64,000 nucleotides of DNA. Source: Thermoleophilia bacterium (GTDB lineage: Bacteria; Actinomycetota; Thermoleophilia; Gaiellales; JAICJC01). Location: assembly GCA_025934255.1 (NCBI GenBank), contig JAICYJ010000001.1, positions 108,425 through 172,424 on the forward strand, in the 5' to 3' direction. The notes under the pieces were generated by a model that was not told the DNA's origin, did not search any database, and saw nothing but the letters and a program-made list of their open reading frames with translations. The position numbers and the translations under genes are program-made. This document shows, in pieces, positions 1 to 7,944 of this stretch. The first letter of the stretch is position 1, and each line of letters opens with the position of its first letter.

Positions 1-76
1 CCCCGCGTGTGGCGCGGGAGCCGGACTGCACGCGCACGGTCACCGGCCGCTAGCCGTTCGGCCCGACCCGGCGGGT

Positions 77-82
77 TAGAAT
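77..82 (+). promoter_or_regulatory. -10 element for tRNA-Thr
   Basis: TAGAAT lies 36 nt upstream of the tRNA, a good -10 match. No convincing -35 is visible 17-18 nt upstream. The rest of positions 1-118 holds nothing I can identify. Confidence 0.4.
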
Positions 83-118
83 CCGGCGCGGAACGGCCGC
101 CGGGCGGCCGCGCCGGTT

Positions 119-191
119 GCCGACGTAGCTCAGCTGGTAGAGCACATCACTCGTAATGATGGGGTCGGGAGTTCGAGTCTCCCCGTCGGCT
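119..191 (+). tRNA. tRNA-Thr (anticodon CGU)
   Basis: A complete cloverleaf is readable. The acceptor stem GCCGACG (119-125) pairs with CGTCGGC (184-190) and the discriminator is T191. The D arm is GCTC...GAGC. The anticodon stem is CATCA/TGATG around the loop CTCGTAA, giving anticodon CGT, which reads ACG (Thr). The T arm is GGGAG/CTCCC with TTCGAGT. CCA is not encoded. Confidence 0.95.
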
Positions 192-251
192 CTCGACAGA
201 CCTCCCGCGGGACGACGTACTACCTGTGGCGGTTCCCGGCGCGCAAGCCGG

Positions 252-257
252 TAGCGT
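252..257 (+). promoter_or_regulatory. -10 element, leaderless start of MFS gene
   Basis: TAGCGT ends 6 nt before the ATG at 264, so transcription should begin at or within a base or two of the start codon. Confidence 0.5.
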
Positions 258-263
258 GCCGAC

Positions 264-1442
264 ATGCAGCCCTACCGCCGCATCACCATCGCCGTCGGCG
301 TCTCGATGTTCGTCGACGCCTCGCTGTACCTGGCGGTGCTGCCGCTGCTGCCCCGATACGCCGACCAGTTCAACCTGAACACGTTCCAGGCCGGCCTGGT
401 GCTGGCCGCCTACCCGGTCTCCGTTCCGTTCGTCTCGCTCGGCTGCATCGTGCTGGTGCCCCGCGTCGGCGCCCGCCGCATCTCGCTCTGCTCAGCGCTG
501 CTGATGACCATCGCCACCGTCATCTTCGCCTGGGCGCCGAACGTCGAGGTGCTGATCCTGGCCAGGTTCGTCCAGGGCTTCGCCAGCGGCTCGATCTGGA
601 CCGCATCGATGTCCTGGGTCACCGACAACGCCCCGGCCGGCCACCGCGGCCGCGAGTCCGGCATCGTGATGGGGCTGCTCTCGGCCGGGTCGATCGCCGG
701 CCCCGGCATCGGCGCGCTCGCCGCGACCGCCGGCTCGGGCCTCGCCTTCGGGCTGGTCGCCGCCGTCAGCTTCGTGGGCGTGGTGCTCGCCCTGCTCGCC
801 CCCACCGGCCGGGCGGTCGCCGCCGGCGAGTCGCGCCTGTGGGCGTCGATCGCCCGCGGCGCGCGACAGCCGGCCACGATCGCGGCCATGGCCATGAGCC
901 TGATCGACCTCTGCGCCTTCGGCGCCGTCGATCTGCTGGTGCCGCTTGGCCTCGGCAGGAGCGGCACATCGGTCGACGTGATCGCGATCTGCTTCGCCGC
1001 CGGCGCAGTGCTGGGCGCGGCGGTCGGTCCCGTCGCCGGCCGTGTGGTCGACCGCGTCGGCCCCGCGCCGGTGGGGCTGGTGGTCGGCATCGGCGTGATG
1101 GTGATCCCGGTCGTGCTGGCCTTCGGGCCGTCCGACGTCGTCCAGCTGGCGCTGCTGGTCACCGCCGGCCCGCTGTTCGCGGTGATCGGCGCCGCCATGT
1201 TCCCGCTCTCCTCGCTCGGCGCCGACGCCGCCCGCGTGTCCCACGTGACCGTGATGGGTCTGCTCGGCGTCGTCTGGGCGGCCGGCTTCGCCGTCGTGCC
1301 GCTGGTGCTGGGCGCGGTGGCCACCGCCACCTCCACAGCCACCGCGTTCACGCTGGCGTCGTTGCTCTGCCTGCCGGCCCTGGTGCTGCTGGTGACCAGC
1401 GTGCGCCGGCTGGGTGCGCTCGCGGCCGTGCCGGCGGCCTGA
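264..1442 (+). CDS. MFS transporter
   Basis: A 392-residue polytopic membrane protein of the major facilitator superfamily with about 12 hydrophobic segments in two halves. After the second helix comes a basic loop (VPRVGARR), and around residue 120 the segment DNAPAGHRGRESG matches the conserved cytoplasmic loop of drug:H+ antiporter-like MFS proteins. The substrate cannot be read from the sequence; export of a small molecule is the usual role. The ATG has no Shine-Dalgarno sequence but follows a TAGCGT -10 hexamer by 6 nt. The gene stands alone and ends at a strong hairpin shared with the convergent secreted-protein gene. Confidence 0.85.
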   Translation: MQPYRRITIAVGVSMFVDASLYLAVLPLLPRYADQFNLNTFQAGLVLAAYPVSVPFVSLGCIVLVPRVGARRISLCSALLMTIATVIFAWAPNVEVLILARFVQGFASGSIWTASMSWVTDNAPAGHRGRESGIVMGLLSAGSIAGPGIGALAATAGSGLAFGLVAAVSFVGVVLALLAPTGRAVAAGESRLWASIARGARQPATIAAMAMSLIDLCAFGAVDLLVPLGLGRSGTSVDVIAICFAAGAVLGAAVGPVAGRVVDRVGPAPVGLVVGIGVMVIPVVLAFGPSDVVQLALLVTAGPLFAVIGAAMFPLSSLGADAARVSHVTVMGLLGVVWAAGFAVVPLVLGAVATATSTATAFTLASLLCLPALVLLVTSVRRLGALAAVPAA

Positions 1443-1448
1443 GCGGCG

Positions 1449-1478
1449 CCCCGCCGCGGCGTTGCCGCCGCGGCGGGG
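1449..1478. terminator. bidirectional hairpin terminator
   Basis: A 13-bp perfect stem, CCCCGCCGCGGCG (1449-1461) with CGCCGCGGCGGGG (1466-1478), closes a TTGC loop between two convergent genes. There is no T tract, as expected at this GC content. Confidence 0.6.
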
Positions 1479-1489
1479 TCGGTGCGGTG

Positions 1490-2191
1490 TCAGCCGAACC
1501 GGTGGGGGAACTGCCGGATGATGCCGGTGCTGAGCATGTCTGCCATGCCCAGGATCTCCCGTTCCACGCGGTCGTAGGCGTGGACGCTGGCGGTGTAGTC
1601 GCCGGACAGCTCCGCGACCGCTTCGAGGGTGGTCAGGTGCAGGTGCCTGTGCATCATCGACCGCATGTCGGCGAGCGGCCAGTTGTCTGGGTTGGCACCA
1701 TGTAGGAAGGCTGCGATCCGGTTGGCGTTTCTCGTCCACGCAGCCGAATCGGCGGCCAGCTTGGTGGTGTCGCCGGCCTTCACGTCGACCAGGATGTCGA
1801 CGGCGATCAGGATGTGCTGCCGCAGCAGCGCGGTCAGCCGACGCCCTGCCGCCGTGCCGTAGAACGGCGCGATCGCATTTCCGATGTCGGTCTGGTTTCG
1901 CAGCAGACGATGCTCCGTCGCCGTCAGGTCAGGCAGGTCGCCGGCGAAGCTGACGATCGCCATCCGCGTCCAGGCCACGTGCTGCTCCCACAGGCCGCGC
2001 ATCGCGTTTCGGAACGCCAGCTGTCGGGCCGTGACGTCGGTCGTTTGCATCGATCCCATCGCGGCATGCCGTGCCGGATGTGTCTGCGCATCGGCGTGCC
2101 GCGCCGACATGGCGAGCGTGGCCAGTGCCACCAGGCCCGCCACCAGCAGCGGCAGGTAGATGCGGGTTGTGCGCGGTGATGGTCGGTTCAT
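1490..2191 (-). CDS. secreted helical protein, function unknown
   Basis: A 233-residue protein starting MNRPSPRTT. It has a basic N-terminus, a hydrophobic core (PLLVAGLVALATLAM) and a likely cleavage near ADAQTH, so it is probably exported. The mature part is predicted helical and rich in His, Trp and Met (LWEQHVAW, MMHRHLHL) with no motif I recognise. The start chosen (2191) has GGAG 6 nt upstream; an alternative ATG lies 12 nt earlier (2203). It follows the DoxX-like gene by a few bases and is surely co-transcribed with it. The His/Met-rich helices could suggest metal or heme contact, but that is speculation. Confidence 0.7.
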   Translation of the reverse strand: MNRPSPRTTRIYLPLLVAGLVALATLAMSARHADAQTHPARHAAMGSMQTTDVTARQLAFRNAMRGLWEQHVAWTRMAIVSFAGDLPDLTATEHRLLRNQTDIGNAIAPFYGTAAGRRLTALLRQHILIAVDILVDVKAGDTTKLAADSAAWTRNANRIAAFLHGANPDNWPLADMRSMMHRHLHLTTLEAVAELSGDYTASVHAYDRVEREILGMADMLSTGIIRQFPHRFG

Positions 2192-2205
2192 GGAGCGCTC
2201 CATGG

Positions 2206-2646
2206 TCAGGCCGGGTCGTACTTCGACGCCAGCCGTGCCAGCGCCAGGGCGCCGAGCATCAGCCCGAAGTCGCGCAGCGCGACGTCGTAGTAGCCGGAGT
2301 AGGTCAGGAGGTTGAAGATGATCCCGGCCAGCCAGGCGGCGACCAGGTAGGCGCCGTAGCGCGGCTTGATCAGCACGATCAGGCCGGCCACGATCTCGAC
2401 CACGCCGACCAGGTACATGAGGTCGGTGGCGGTGCCGGGCAGCAGCCGGTTGACCCAGGGAGCCAGATACTGCTCCCAGTTGACGAGGACGTTGAAGAAC
2501 TTGTCGAGCCCGAATACGATCGGCGCCACGGTGAATCCGATCCGCAGAAGCCAGAAGCTCTGGTATGCCGCATCCCTTCGGAACAGGTCGCGGTCGATCA
2601 GCGCATCGGACGACCTGGTCGTTCCCTGAACGGTCGCAGTGGACAT
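2206..2646 (-). CDS. DoxX-like integral membrane protein
   Basis: A 146-residue protein with four hydrophobic segments typical of the DoxX/DoxD family: WLLRIGFTVAPIVFGLDKF, MYLVGVVEIVAGLIVLI, LVAAWLAGIIFNLLTY and a C-terminal helix. Family members are small membrane proteins tied to quinone or thiol redox chemistry or oxidative stress, and the exact role here is unknown. The start at 2646 has an excellent GGAGG 4 nt upstream; an upstream ATG at 2670 is less likely. It is the first gene of a two-gene operon with the secreted helical protein. Confidence 0.8.
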   Translation of the reverse strand: MSTATVQGTTRSSDALIDRDLFRRDAAYQSFWLLRIGFTVAPIVFGLDKFFNVLVNWEQYLAPWVNRLLPGTATDLMYLVGVVEIVAGLIVLIKPRYGAYLVAAWLAGIIFNLLTYSGYYDVALRDFGLMLGALALARLASKYDPA

Positions 2647-2793
2647 GATTCCTCCTTCGCCAGATGACATGACGACGGTTTAGTGCGGGCCGCCGCGCAT
2701 CTCTTACGGCGGCGTGTTCGTGGGTAAGAATCGGGCCGCGGGCGACACCAAGACTGCATGATCGGGATACAGGGACAACGGGACGAGACCGAG

Positions 2794-2973
2794 ATGACGG
2801 TTCGCTGGCGTCGCGATCAGCTGGTTGCCTGCGGCGTCCCCGCGCGCATGGCCGCCGGCCTCGCCCGGAATCCGACCTGCGACGTGCACCAGATGATCGA
2901 CCTGGTCGAGCGCGGCTGCCCGCCGCATCTGGCGGTGCGGATCCTTGCGCCGCTCGACAAGGACGCCGCATGA
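2794..2973 (+). CDS. small conserved-looking hypothetical protein
   Basis: A small acidic/basic protein of 59 residues (MTVRWRRDQLVACG...) of unknown function. The pattern RDQLVACG-(11)-NP-x-CDVHQMIDLVERGCPPHLAVRILAPL looks like a compact helical protein and has the codon usage of the neighbours. An in-frame ATG at 2758 would add 12 residues, and neither start has a clear ribosome site. The stop overlaps the ATG of the sigma factor gene (ATGA at 2970), so the two are translationally coupled, suggesting a link to the sigma/anti-sigma unit. An extended -10-like TGGGTAAGAAT lies near 2728. Confidence 0.6.
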   Translation: MTVRWRRDQLVACGVPARMAAGLARNPTCDVHQMIDLVERGCPPHLAVRILAPLDKDAA

Positions 2974-3662
2974 GCACGCGTCCCTTGCCTACCCTTGAGG
3001 GCGTGACGTCGCCCCCACATGCCGGAGCCCGCGCACCCACCACGGGCCTCGACCCCGAGTCGCGCGAGTGGTTGCGCTGCCTCCGCGCCGACGGCGATCG
3101 GGATCCATGCATCGCCCGGCTCCACCACCTGCTGCTGCGCGCCGCCCGCTTCGAGGTGGCGCGCCGCAAGGCGTCTTTCGCGTACCTGCGCGGAGACGAC
3201 CTCGACGACATCGCACAGCACGCAGCCGACGACGCGCTGGTCAGCGTGCTGCGGCGGCTGCCTGATTTCCGGGGTGACAGCCGGTTCACCACCTGGGCCT
3301 ACAAGTTCGCGCTGCTCGAGGCGTCGGTGAAGCTTCGCAAGCGGTCGTGGCAGGGCCGCGAGCTGCCGCTCGAGCCGGATGTGTGGTCGTTGTTTGCGAG
3401 CGATGATCCGTCGCTGTCCGACGCCGCCGAGCAGGCCGAGCTGCTCTCGGCCGTGCGACGCCTGATCGCCGAGGAGCTGACGCCGCACCAGCGCAGCGTG
3501 CTGATCGCGCTGGCCGTGAACGGCGTGCCGATCGATGTGCTCGCCGCCCGCCTCAACACCACGCGAGGGGCGCTCTACAAGACCCTGCACGACGCCAGGC
3601 GTAAGCTGCGTGCGCGCCTCGAGCAGCAGGGATTCTCAACGCAGATGGAGGATGCGACGTGA
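2970..3662 (+). CDS. ECF-type RNA polymerase sigma factor
   Basis: A 230-residue sigma-70 family protein. Region 2 spans roughly residues 55-125, with a DDLDDIAQHAADDAL acidic patch followed by FRGDSRFTTWAYKFALLEA. Region 4 lies at about 160-215, with LTPHQRSVLIALAVNGVPIDVLAARLN and the helix-turn-helix TTRGALYKTLHDARRKLR. It should redirect RNA polymerase to a small regulon. The start overlaps the preceding small gene (ATGA) and its end overlaps the anti-sigma gene (GTGA), so the three form one coupled operon. The N-terminal 30 residues are unlike the family core and proline rich. Confidence 0.88.
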   Translation: MSTRPLPTLEGVTSPPHAGARAPTTGLDPESREWLRCLRADGDRDPCIARLHHLLLRAARFEVARRKASFAYLRGDDLDDIAQHAADDALVSVLRRLPDFRGDSRFTTWAYKFALLEASVKLRKRSWQGRELPLEPDVWSLFASDDPSLSDAAEQAELLSAVRRLIAEELTPHQRSVLIALAVNGVPIDVLAARLNTTRGALYKTLHDARRKLRARLEQQGFSTQMEDAT

Positions 3663-3895
3663 CCGAGCGACGCGACCCGCACGACCAGCTCGCCCACGTG
3701 CTGGGCCCGTCCGCCCCGGAGGTCGGCTGCGATGCCTGCTTCGAGCAGCTCGACCGCTACGTCGAGCTGGAGCTGGCAGGTATCGATGCGGATGCCAGCT
3801 TCCCCGGCCTGCGTGCGCACTTCGCCGGCTGCCCCGCCTGCCGCGAGGAGCACGACAGCCTGCTGGCGCTGATCAGCGGCGACGCGCCCTTCTGA
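3659..3895 (+). CDS. anti-sigma factor with zinc-binding motif
   Basis: A 78-residue soluble protein, GTG start overlapping the sigma gene stop. It has Cys pairs in VGCDACFEQL and in HFAGCPACREE; the latter is the H-x3-C-x2-C signature of zinc-binding anti-sigma (ZAS/zf-HC2) domains, which hold ECF sigma factors inactive. No membrane helix follows, so it is cytoplasmic and may respond to redox or metal state through the zinc site, as RsrA-type proteins do. That last point is inference. Confidence 0.8.
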   Translation: MTERRDPHDQLAHVLGPSAPEVGCDACFEQLDRYVELELAGIDADASFPGLRAHFAGCPACREEHDSLLALISGDAPF

Positions 3896-3897
3896 CG

Positions 3898-4257
3898 CTA
3901 CCCGGTGGCCACCCACACGACCAGGATGGTGGTCTCGCCGTCGTGGCCGTCCATCCCGTAGTGGTGGAACAGCTGCTCCTCCTCGCTCGGCGACAGGCTC
4001 TCGTCGGCGCTGATGTTGGGCGCGTTGTTGACCTTGTCGCCTGTGAAGGCAACGCGGATCTTGTCGCCCTCGAGCTCGGCGCCCTCGACCGGTACGAAGT
4101 GCAGCTTGGTGCCGAAGCGGCCGCCGCTGACCAGCAGGAACACCGCCTCGCCCGTCCGCTCGTCGGCGTAGAGGTCTTCGGCGCGACCCACATGATCGCC
4201 GTTGACGTCGATCACCTCTCGCTCGCGCATGATGTGCAGATCGGTGGTTCCAGGCAT
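3898..4257 (-). CDS. PRC-barrel domain protein
   Basis: A 119-residue protein whose N-terminal 75 residues match a PRC barrel: REREVIDVNGDHVGRAEDLYAD followed by EAVFLLVSGGRFGTKLHFVPVEGAEL. PRC barrels are small beta domains used in RNA processing factors and stress or storage proteins. The C-terminus is acidic (ADESLSPSEEEQLFHHYGMDG). The start at 4257 has AGGAGGG 6 nt upstream. It converges on the anti-sigma gene with a two-base gap and appears to be a single-gene unit. Confidence 0.8.
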   Translation of the reverse strand: MPGTTDLHIMREREVIDVNGDHVGRAEDLYADERTGEAVFLLVSGGRFGTKLHFVPVEGAELEGDKIRVAFTGDKVNNAPNISADESLSPSEEEQLFHHYGMDGHDGETTILVVWVATG

Positions 4258-4325
4258 GTCAAACCCTCCTCGTGAGCTGACGCTGGCGCCAGCCTAGAGC
4301 AATCGTCGCGCGTCTGCGAGACTGC

Positions 4326-5045
4326 GTGGCCGTGAGCGAGGCCGCGATCAGCATCCGCGATCTGGTGGTCGACCGCGGCGGCCACCGTGTGCTCGACGGC
4401 GTGTCGGCGGAGGTGGCGGCCGGCCGCATCACGGGGCTGCTGGGGCCCAGCGGATGCGGCAAGTCGACGCTGATGCGCTCGATCGTGGGCGTGCAGATCG
4501 TCGCCTCCGGCCGGGTCGACGTGCTGGGGCTGCCGGCCGGGTCGCGCGGCCTGCGCTCGGAGGTCGGCTACGTCACCCAGGCGCCATCGGTTTACCTCGA
4601 CCTTTCCACCCGCCAGAACCTCGACTACTTCGCGCGCGTGCTCGACGCACCCGACCAGCGGGTGGCCGAGTCGATCGAGTCGGTCGCAATGGCCGACAGC
4701 GCCGACAGCCCGGTCGGCAACCTCTCCGGCGGCCAGCGGGCGCGTGTGTCGCTGGCCACCGCGCTGCTCAGCCGGCCGCGGGTGCTTGTATTGGACGAGC
4801 CCACGGTCGGCCTCGACCCGGTGCTGCGCGGCGAGCTCTGGGCCGGCTTCCGCGATCTGGCCGATGCCGACACCACGCTGCTCGTGAGCAGCCATGTGAT
4901 GGACGAGGCCGACCACTGCGACGACATCGTGCTGATGCGTGACGGCGCCATCCTGGCCGCGAAGGCGCGCGAGCAGCTGCTCGCCGAGACCGGCGCCGAC
5001 GGCGTCGAGCAGGCCTTCCTGCGCCTGGTGGGTGCGGGCTCGTGA
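4326..5045 (+). CDS. ABC transporter ATP-binding protein
   Basis: A 239-residue nucleotide-binding domain with Walker A GPSGCGKST (about residue 40), a Q-loop in YVTQAPSVYLDLS, signature LSGGQRARVSL, Walker B RVLVLDEPT and the H-loop SSHVMDEADHCD. The architecture is that of the ABC-2 exporter group (DrrA-like). GTG at 4326 is used; a second GTG at 4332 is equally possible. It overlaps the permease by 4 bp (GTGA), so the two form a dedicated exporter pair. The substrate is unknown. Confidence 0.92.
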   Translation: MAVSEAAISIRDLVVDRGGHRVLDGVSAEVAAGRITGLLGPSGCGKSTLMRSIVGVQIVASGRVDVLGLPAGSRGLRSEVGYVTQAPSVYLDLSTRQNLDYFARVLDAPDQRVAESIESVAMADSADSPVGNLSGGQRARVSLATALLSRPRVLVLDEPTVGLDPVLRGELWAGFRDLADADTTLLVSSHVMDEADHCDDIVLMRDGAILAAKAREQLLAETGADGVEQAFLRLVGAGS

Positions 5046-5779
5046 GTCCGCGGGTGGTGCTGGCCACCGGCCGGCGTGTGCTCCTCCAGCTGCGCGGCGA
5101 TCCGCGCACGCTGGCGCTGTTGCTGCTGGTGCCGTGCGTGCTCGAGGCGCTGATCAAGTGGGTGTTCGAGGGCACGCCGGTGGTGTTCCAGCGGGTGGGC
5201 GTGCCGCTGGTCGGAATCTTCCCGCTGATCTCCATGTTCCTGGTCACGTCGATCGCGATGCTGCGTGAGCGCACGACCGGCACGCTCGAGCGGCTGATGA
5301 CCATGCCGCTGGCGAAGCTCGACCTGCTGGCCGGCTACGGCCTTGCGTTCGCGGCGATGGCCACCCTGCAGGCCGTGCTCGTGTCCTTCCTCGCCGTCGG
5401 CCTGCTTGGCCTCGAGGTGGCCGGGTCGACACCCCTGGTGGTCGTGTTCGCCGTGCTGAACGCGATGCTGGGCATGGCGCTCGGCCTGTTCCTGTCGGCC
5501 TTTGCGCGCACCGAGTTTCAGGCAGTGCAGTTCATGCCGGCCTTCCTGCTGCCGCAGATCCTGCTGTGCGGGCTGCTGGTGCCGCGCGACCAGATGGCGC
5601 GGCCGCTGGAGCTGATCTCGTACCTGCTGCCCATGACCTACGCCTACGACGCGCTGTCACGAGTGGCGGCCTCATCCATGGTCACCGCCGAGGTGTGGCG
5701 AGACGCCGTGATCCTGCTCGGCGCGACGGCGCTCTCGCTCGCGCTGGGCGCCGCCACCCTGCGGCGCCGTACGCCCTGA
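5042..5779 (+). CDS. ABC-2 type permease
   Basis: A 245-residue protein with six predicted transmembrane helices and the ABC-2 family core, including RERTTGTLERLMTMPL after the second helix and LLPQILLCGLLVPRDQMARPLELISYLLPMTYAYDAL in the last third. It partners with the ATPase immediately upstream to export a lipid, drug or polysaccharide precursor. GTG start, 4-bp overlap with the ATPase. The gene ends 4 bp from the convergent GST gene. Confidence 0.9.
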   Translation: MSPRVVLATGRRVLLQLRGDPRTLALLLLVPCVLEALIKWVFEGTPVVFQRVGVPLVGIFPLISMFLVTSIAMLRERTTGTLERLMTMPLAKLDLLAGYGLAFAAMATLQAVLVSFLAVGLLGLEVAGSTPLVVVFAVLNAMLGMALGLFLSAFARTEFQAVQFMPAFLLPQILLCGLLVPRDQMARPLELISYLLPMTYAYDALSRVAASSMVTAEVWRDAVILLGATALSLALGAATLRRRTP

Positions 5780-5783
5780 CGCG

Positions 5784-6383
5784 TCACCCGTCGATCGCGA
5801 TGTGCCCGGGCTGGGCCGCCACCCGCGCAAGCCAGGCTTCGACCGCCGGGAACCGACCCAGCTCGAACCCGCCCTCCTCGGCCACGTTGGTGTAGCCGTA
5901 GAGCGCGATGTCGGCCACCGTGCAGCGCTCGCCCACCAGGAACGCGTGCTCCGCCAGGTGCCGCTCCATCGCGGCCAGCGTGCGGTAGCCCGCCTCCTGC
6001 TTGGCCGGCAGCTCCGCGGCCCAGCGCTCGGGCGTGCCTGAGACGGCCAGCCAGAACCGCGCCACCGCGATGTTCGGCTCCAGGTCGTACTGCTCGAAGA
6101 ACAGCCACTGCAGCACCTGCGCCCGCTGGTAGCGGTCGTCGGGCAAAAACGGCGTGCCCTCGGCCAGGTAGCAGAGGATCGCGCCCGACTCGCCCAGCGC
6201 GCGGCCGTCGTCGAGCACCAGCGTCGGCACCCGCAGCGCCGGGTTCAGGCCGCCCAGCACCTCCGGGCGGTCGGAGCGGTCGAGCACGTCCATCTCCACC
6301 AGCTCCAGCGGCAGGCCCAGCTGCGCCGCCAGCAGCCGTACCTTGTAGCAGTTACCCGAGACCGCGCTGTTGTAGAGCCTCAC
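5784..6383 (-). CDS. glutathione S-transferase family protein
   Basis: A 199-residue protein with a thioredoxin-fold N-terminal domain (LYNSAVSGNCYKVRLLAAQLGL, then NPALRVPTLVLDDGRALGESGAILCYLAE) and an all-helical C-terminal domain (CTVADIALYGYTNVAEEGGFELGRFPAVEAWL). The Ser-Gly-Asn-Cys at residues 9-12 sits where GST catalytic Ser/Cys residues lie. Since actinobacteria usually lack glutathione, the thiol co-substrate is uncertain. GTG start. It follows the ATP-grasp gene by 12 bp, so it is probably co-transcribed. Confidence 0.82.
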   Translation of the reverse strand: MRLYNSAVSGNCYKVRLLAAQLGLPLELVEMDVLDRSDRPEVLGGLNPALRVPTLVLDDGRALGESGAILCYLAEGTPFLPDDRYQRAQVLQWLFFEQYDLEPNIAVARFWLAVSGTPERWAAELPAKQEAGYRTLAAMERHLAEHAFLVGERCTVADIALYGYTNVAEEGGFELGRFPAVEAWLARVAAQPGHIAIDG

Positions 6384-6395
6384 GCCGCCCGCGCC

Positions 6396-7868
6396 CTAGA
6401 ACCACTTGGTGTAGATCGGGTCCGGCACCGGCACCGCGTGATCGGCGGGCGTGCCGTGGAACAGCGAGGTGATGCCCTTCGACCAGGCCCTCGCGCGGTC
6501 GGTCAGCTGCCGGTCGTCGGTCTGCATCCGCCCGCGGGTCACGATCACGCCCAGGTCGCCGCCCTTGTAGCGGTACTCGTCGGTGCCGTAGACGCGTAGG
6601 TAGAAGGCCTCGTCGTCGTGCCCGACCGTGTGCCACGTGGTCACCAGCCGCACGAACTCGATGGTGCCGTCCTCGCGCATCTGCCAGAGCCCGCTGGACG
6701 GCGCGCGGGTGATCTTCTCGACCGCATCGTCGGTCTGCTTCAGCACCAGCTGGCTCCACTCGTCGTAGGTCTCCCACCGCTTCTGCAGCTTCTTCAGGTC
6801 GACCTCCCAGTCCACGTCCAGGAACTCGAGCAGGTGGAACAGGAACAGCGGCACACCGCCGTACTTGGACGTGAGCAGGTTGGTGAGCGGGCTGGCGCCG
6901 GAGATGCGCGGGTTGATCTCGCCCAGGTAGACCTGGGCGCTGCCGTTCTCGACCAGGAAGTCGACGCAGAACACGCCGCTGTAGCCGTGCGCGTAGAGCG
7001 TGTCGCCGAGCTTGCGCGCCATCGCCCGGATCGAGTCACGCGTGGGCTTGTCGAACACCCCGGGGAACACGTCGTTGCCGCACCAGCCGCCGCGGTAGGG
7101 GGTCAGCTCCTCGAAGCCGGTGATGTCGGTCTGGATCGGCCCCACCAGCGTGCCGTGCCTGGTGGCGCAGGCCTCCACCGTGCCCGGCAGGTGCTCGATC
7201 CGGCGCATGATCTTGAGCTCCTCGCCGTCGAGCTTCTCGGAGTGCTCGTCCCACTGCTCCTCGTTCGTGATGAAGAACGTGGTGCGGCCGGAGTCGCCGT
7301 AGGGCGTCTGCACGACCAGGTCGGTGCCGAGCTTTGCCTTGCGGGCCCGCTCCATCAGCTGCCTGAAGCTCTTGGCTCGGGCCAGCACGTTGGGCGCGCA
7401 CTCGATGCCGGCCTCGCCGGCCAGCTGCGTGGTCGTGATCTTGGAGTCCACGTGCTCGCGCAGCGCGCGCGGTGGCAGCGCGATGTCGAGCCCCAGCTCG
7501 TCGGCCAGCTCCTCGGTGTCGGAGTCGAACATGACGAACAGCACCTTGCCTCCGCCCCGTGCGTGCACGCGGTCGGCCACCTGCTTGTGACCCAGCAGGT
7601 AGGTGTTCACGTCCTCGAACGAGCCGAAGTCGCGCGCGCCCTCGCTGTGCGGCACGAACACGTGCGGGTGATGGCCGTCGAACGAGTCGAAGTAGGTGAT
7701 GTACTCGAACGCCCCCACCCACTGGTCGATGCCGAGCACGTTGTAGGCGGTCGGGGAGACGAAGTAGATCGGCGTGCGGCTGGAGCGGGCGAACTGGTAG
7801 ACGTCGCTGAGGCCGCGCAGCTTCGGCCGTGCGGAGCGCTTCGCCACAATCCCCTTGCCAGGTGTCAC
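6396..7868 (-). CDS. ATP-grasp domain protein (carboxylate-amine ligase-like)
   Basis: About 490 residues. The middle region carries ATP-grasp hallmarks: a lysine/aromatic segment LGTDLVVQTPYGDSGRTTFF for the nucleotide loop, and FCVDFLVENGSAQVYLGEINPRISGAS, the metal-binding E..N-P-R motif. It probably activates a carboxylate with ATP for ligation; the substrate is unknown. The N-terminus (SSRTPIYFVSPTAYNVLGIDQWVGAFEYITYFDSF) is family-specific. Starts: GTG 7868 overlaps the stop of a 9-codon leader ORF and has AGGGGG 9 nt upstream; GTG 7847 is an alternative; TTG 7901 would overlap the -10. It lies between the C45-like gene and the GST gene, all on the same strand. Confidence 0.75.
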   Translation of the reverse strand: MTPGKGIVAKRSARPKLRGLSDVYQFARSSRTPIYFVSPTAYNVLGIDQWVGAFEYITYFDSFDGHHPHVFVPHSEGARDFGSFEDVNTYLLGHKQVADRVHARGGGKVLFVMFDSDTEELADELGLDIALPPRALREHVDSKITTTQLAGEAGIECAPNVLARAKSFRQLMERARKAKLGTDLVVQTPYGDSGRTTFFITNEEQWDEHSEKLDGEELKIMRRIEHLPGTVEACATRHGTLVGPIQTDITGFEELTPYRGGWCGNDVFPGVFDKPTRDSIRAMARKLGDTLYAHGYSGVFCVDFLVENGSAQVYLGEINPRISGASPLTNLLTSKYGGVPLFLFHLLEFLDVDWEVDLKKLQKRWETYDEWSQLVLKQTDDAVEKITRAPSSGLWQMREDGTIEFVRLVTTWHTVGHDDEAFYLRVYGTDEYRYKGGDLGVIVTRGRMQTDDRQLTDRARAWSKGITSLFHGTPADHAVPVPDPIYTKWF

Positions 7869-7894
7869 CGGCGGTGTCCCCCTGTTGACTCCAT
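7865..7894 (-). CDS. 9-codon leader ORF upstream of ATP-grasp gene
   Basis: ATG at 7894-7892 starts the frame MESTGGHRR and a stop TGA (7867-7865) that overlaps the GTG of the ATP-grasp gene as GTGA. The ATG sits 6 nt after TAGCGT, exactly like other leaderless starts in this window. It is either a real coupled leader peptide or the true start displaced by a frameshift. Confidence 0.45.
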   Translation of the reverse strand: MESTGGHRR

Positions 7895-7900
7895 CCGGCA

Positions 7901-7906
7901 ACGCTA
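7901..7906 (-). promoter_or_regulatory. -10 element for leader ORF/ATP-grasp gene
   Basis: TAGCGT on the minus strand ends 6 nt before the ATG at 7894. Confidence 0.5.
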
Positions 7907-7944
7907 CAGGTGCGCGCCACGGCCATCAAGGCCCGCGCCGCGGC

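Noticed and set aside
492..1739. Long open frame antisense to the first MFS gene
   Set aside because: Composition is Arg/His/Gly/Gln-rich low complexity, typical of antisense frames in high-GC DNA. The opposite strand has a clear transporter.
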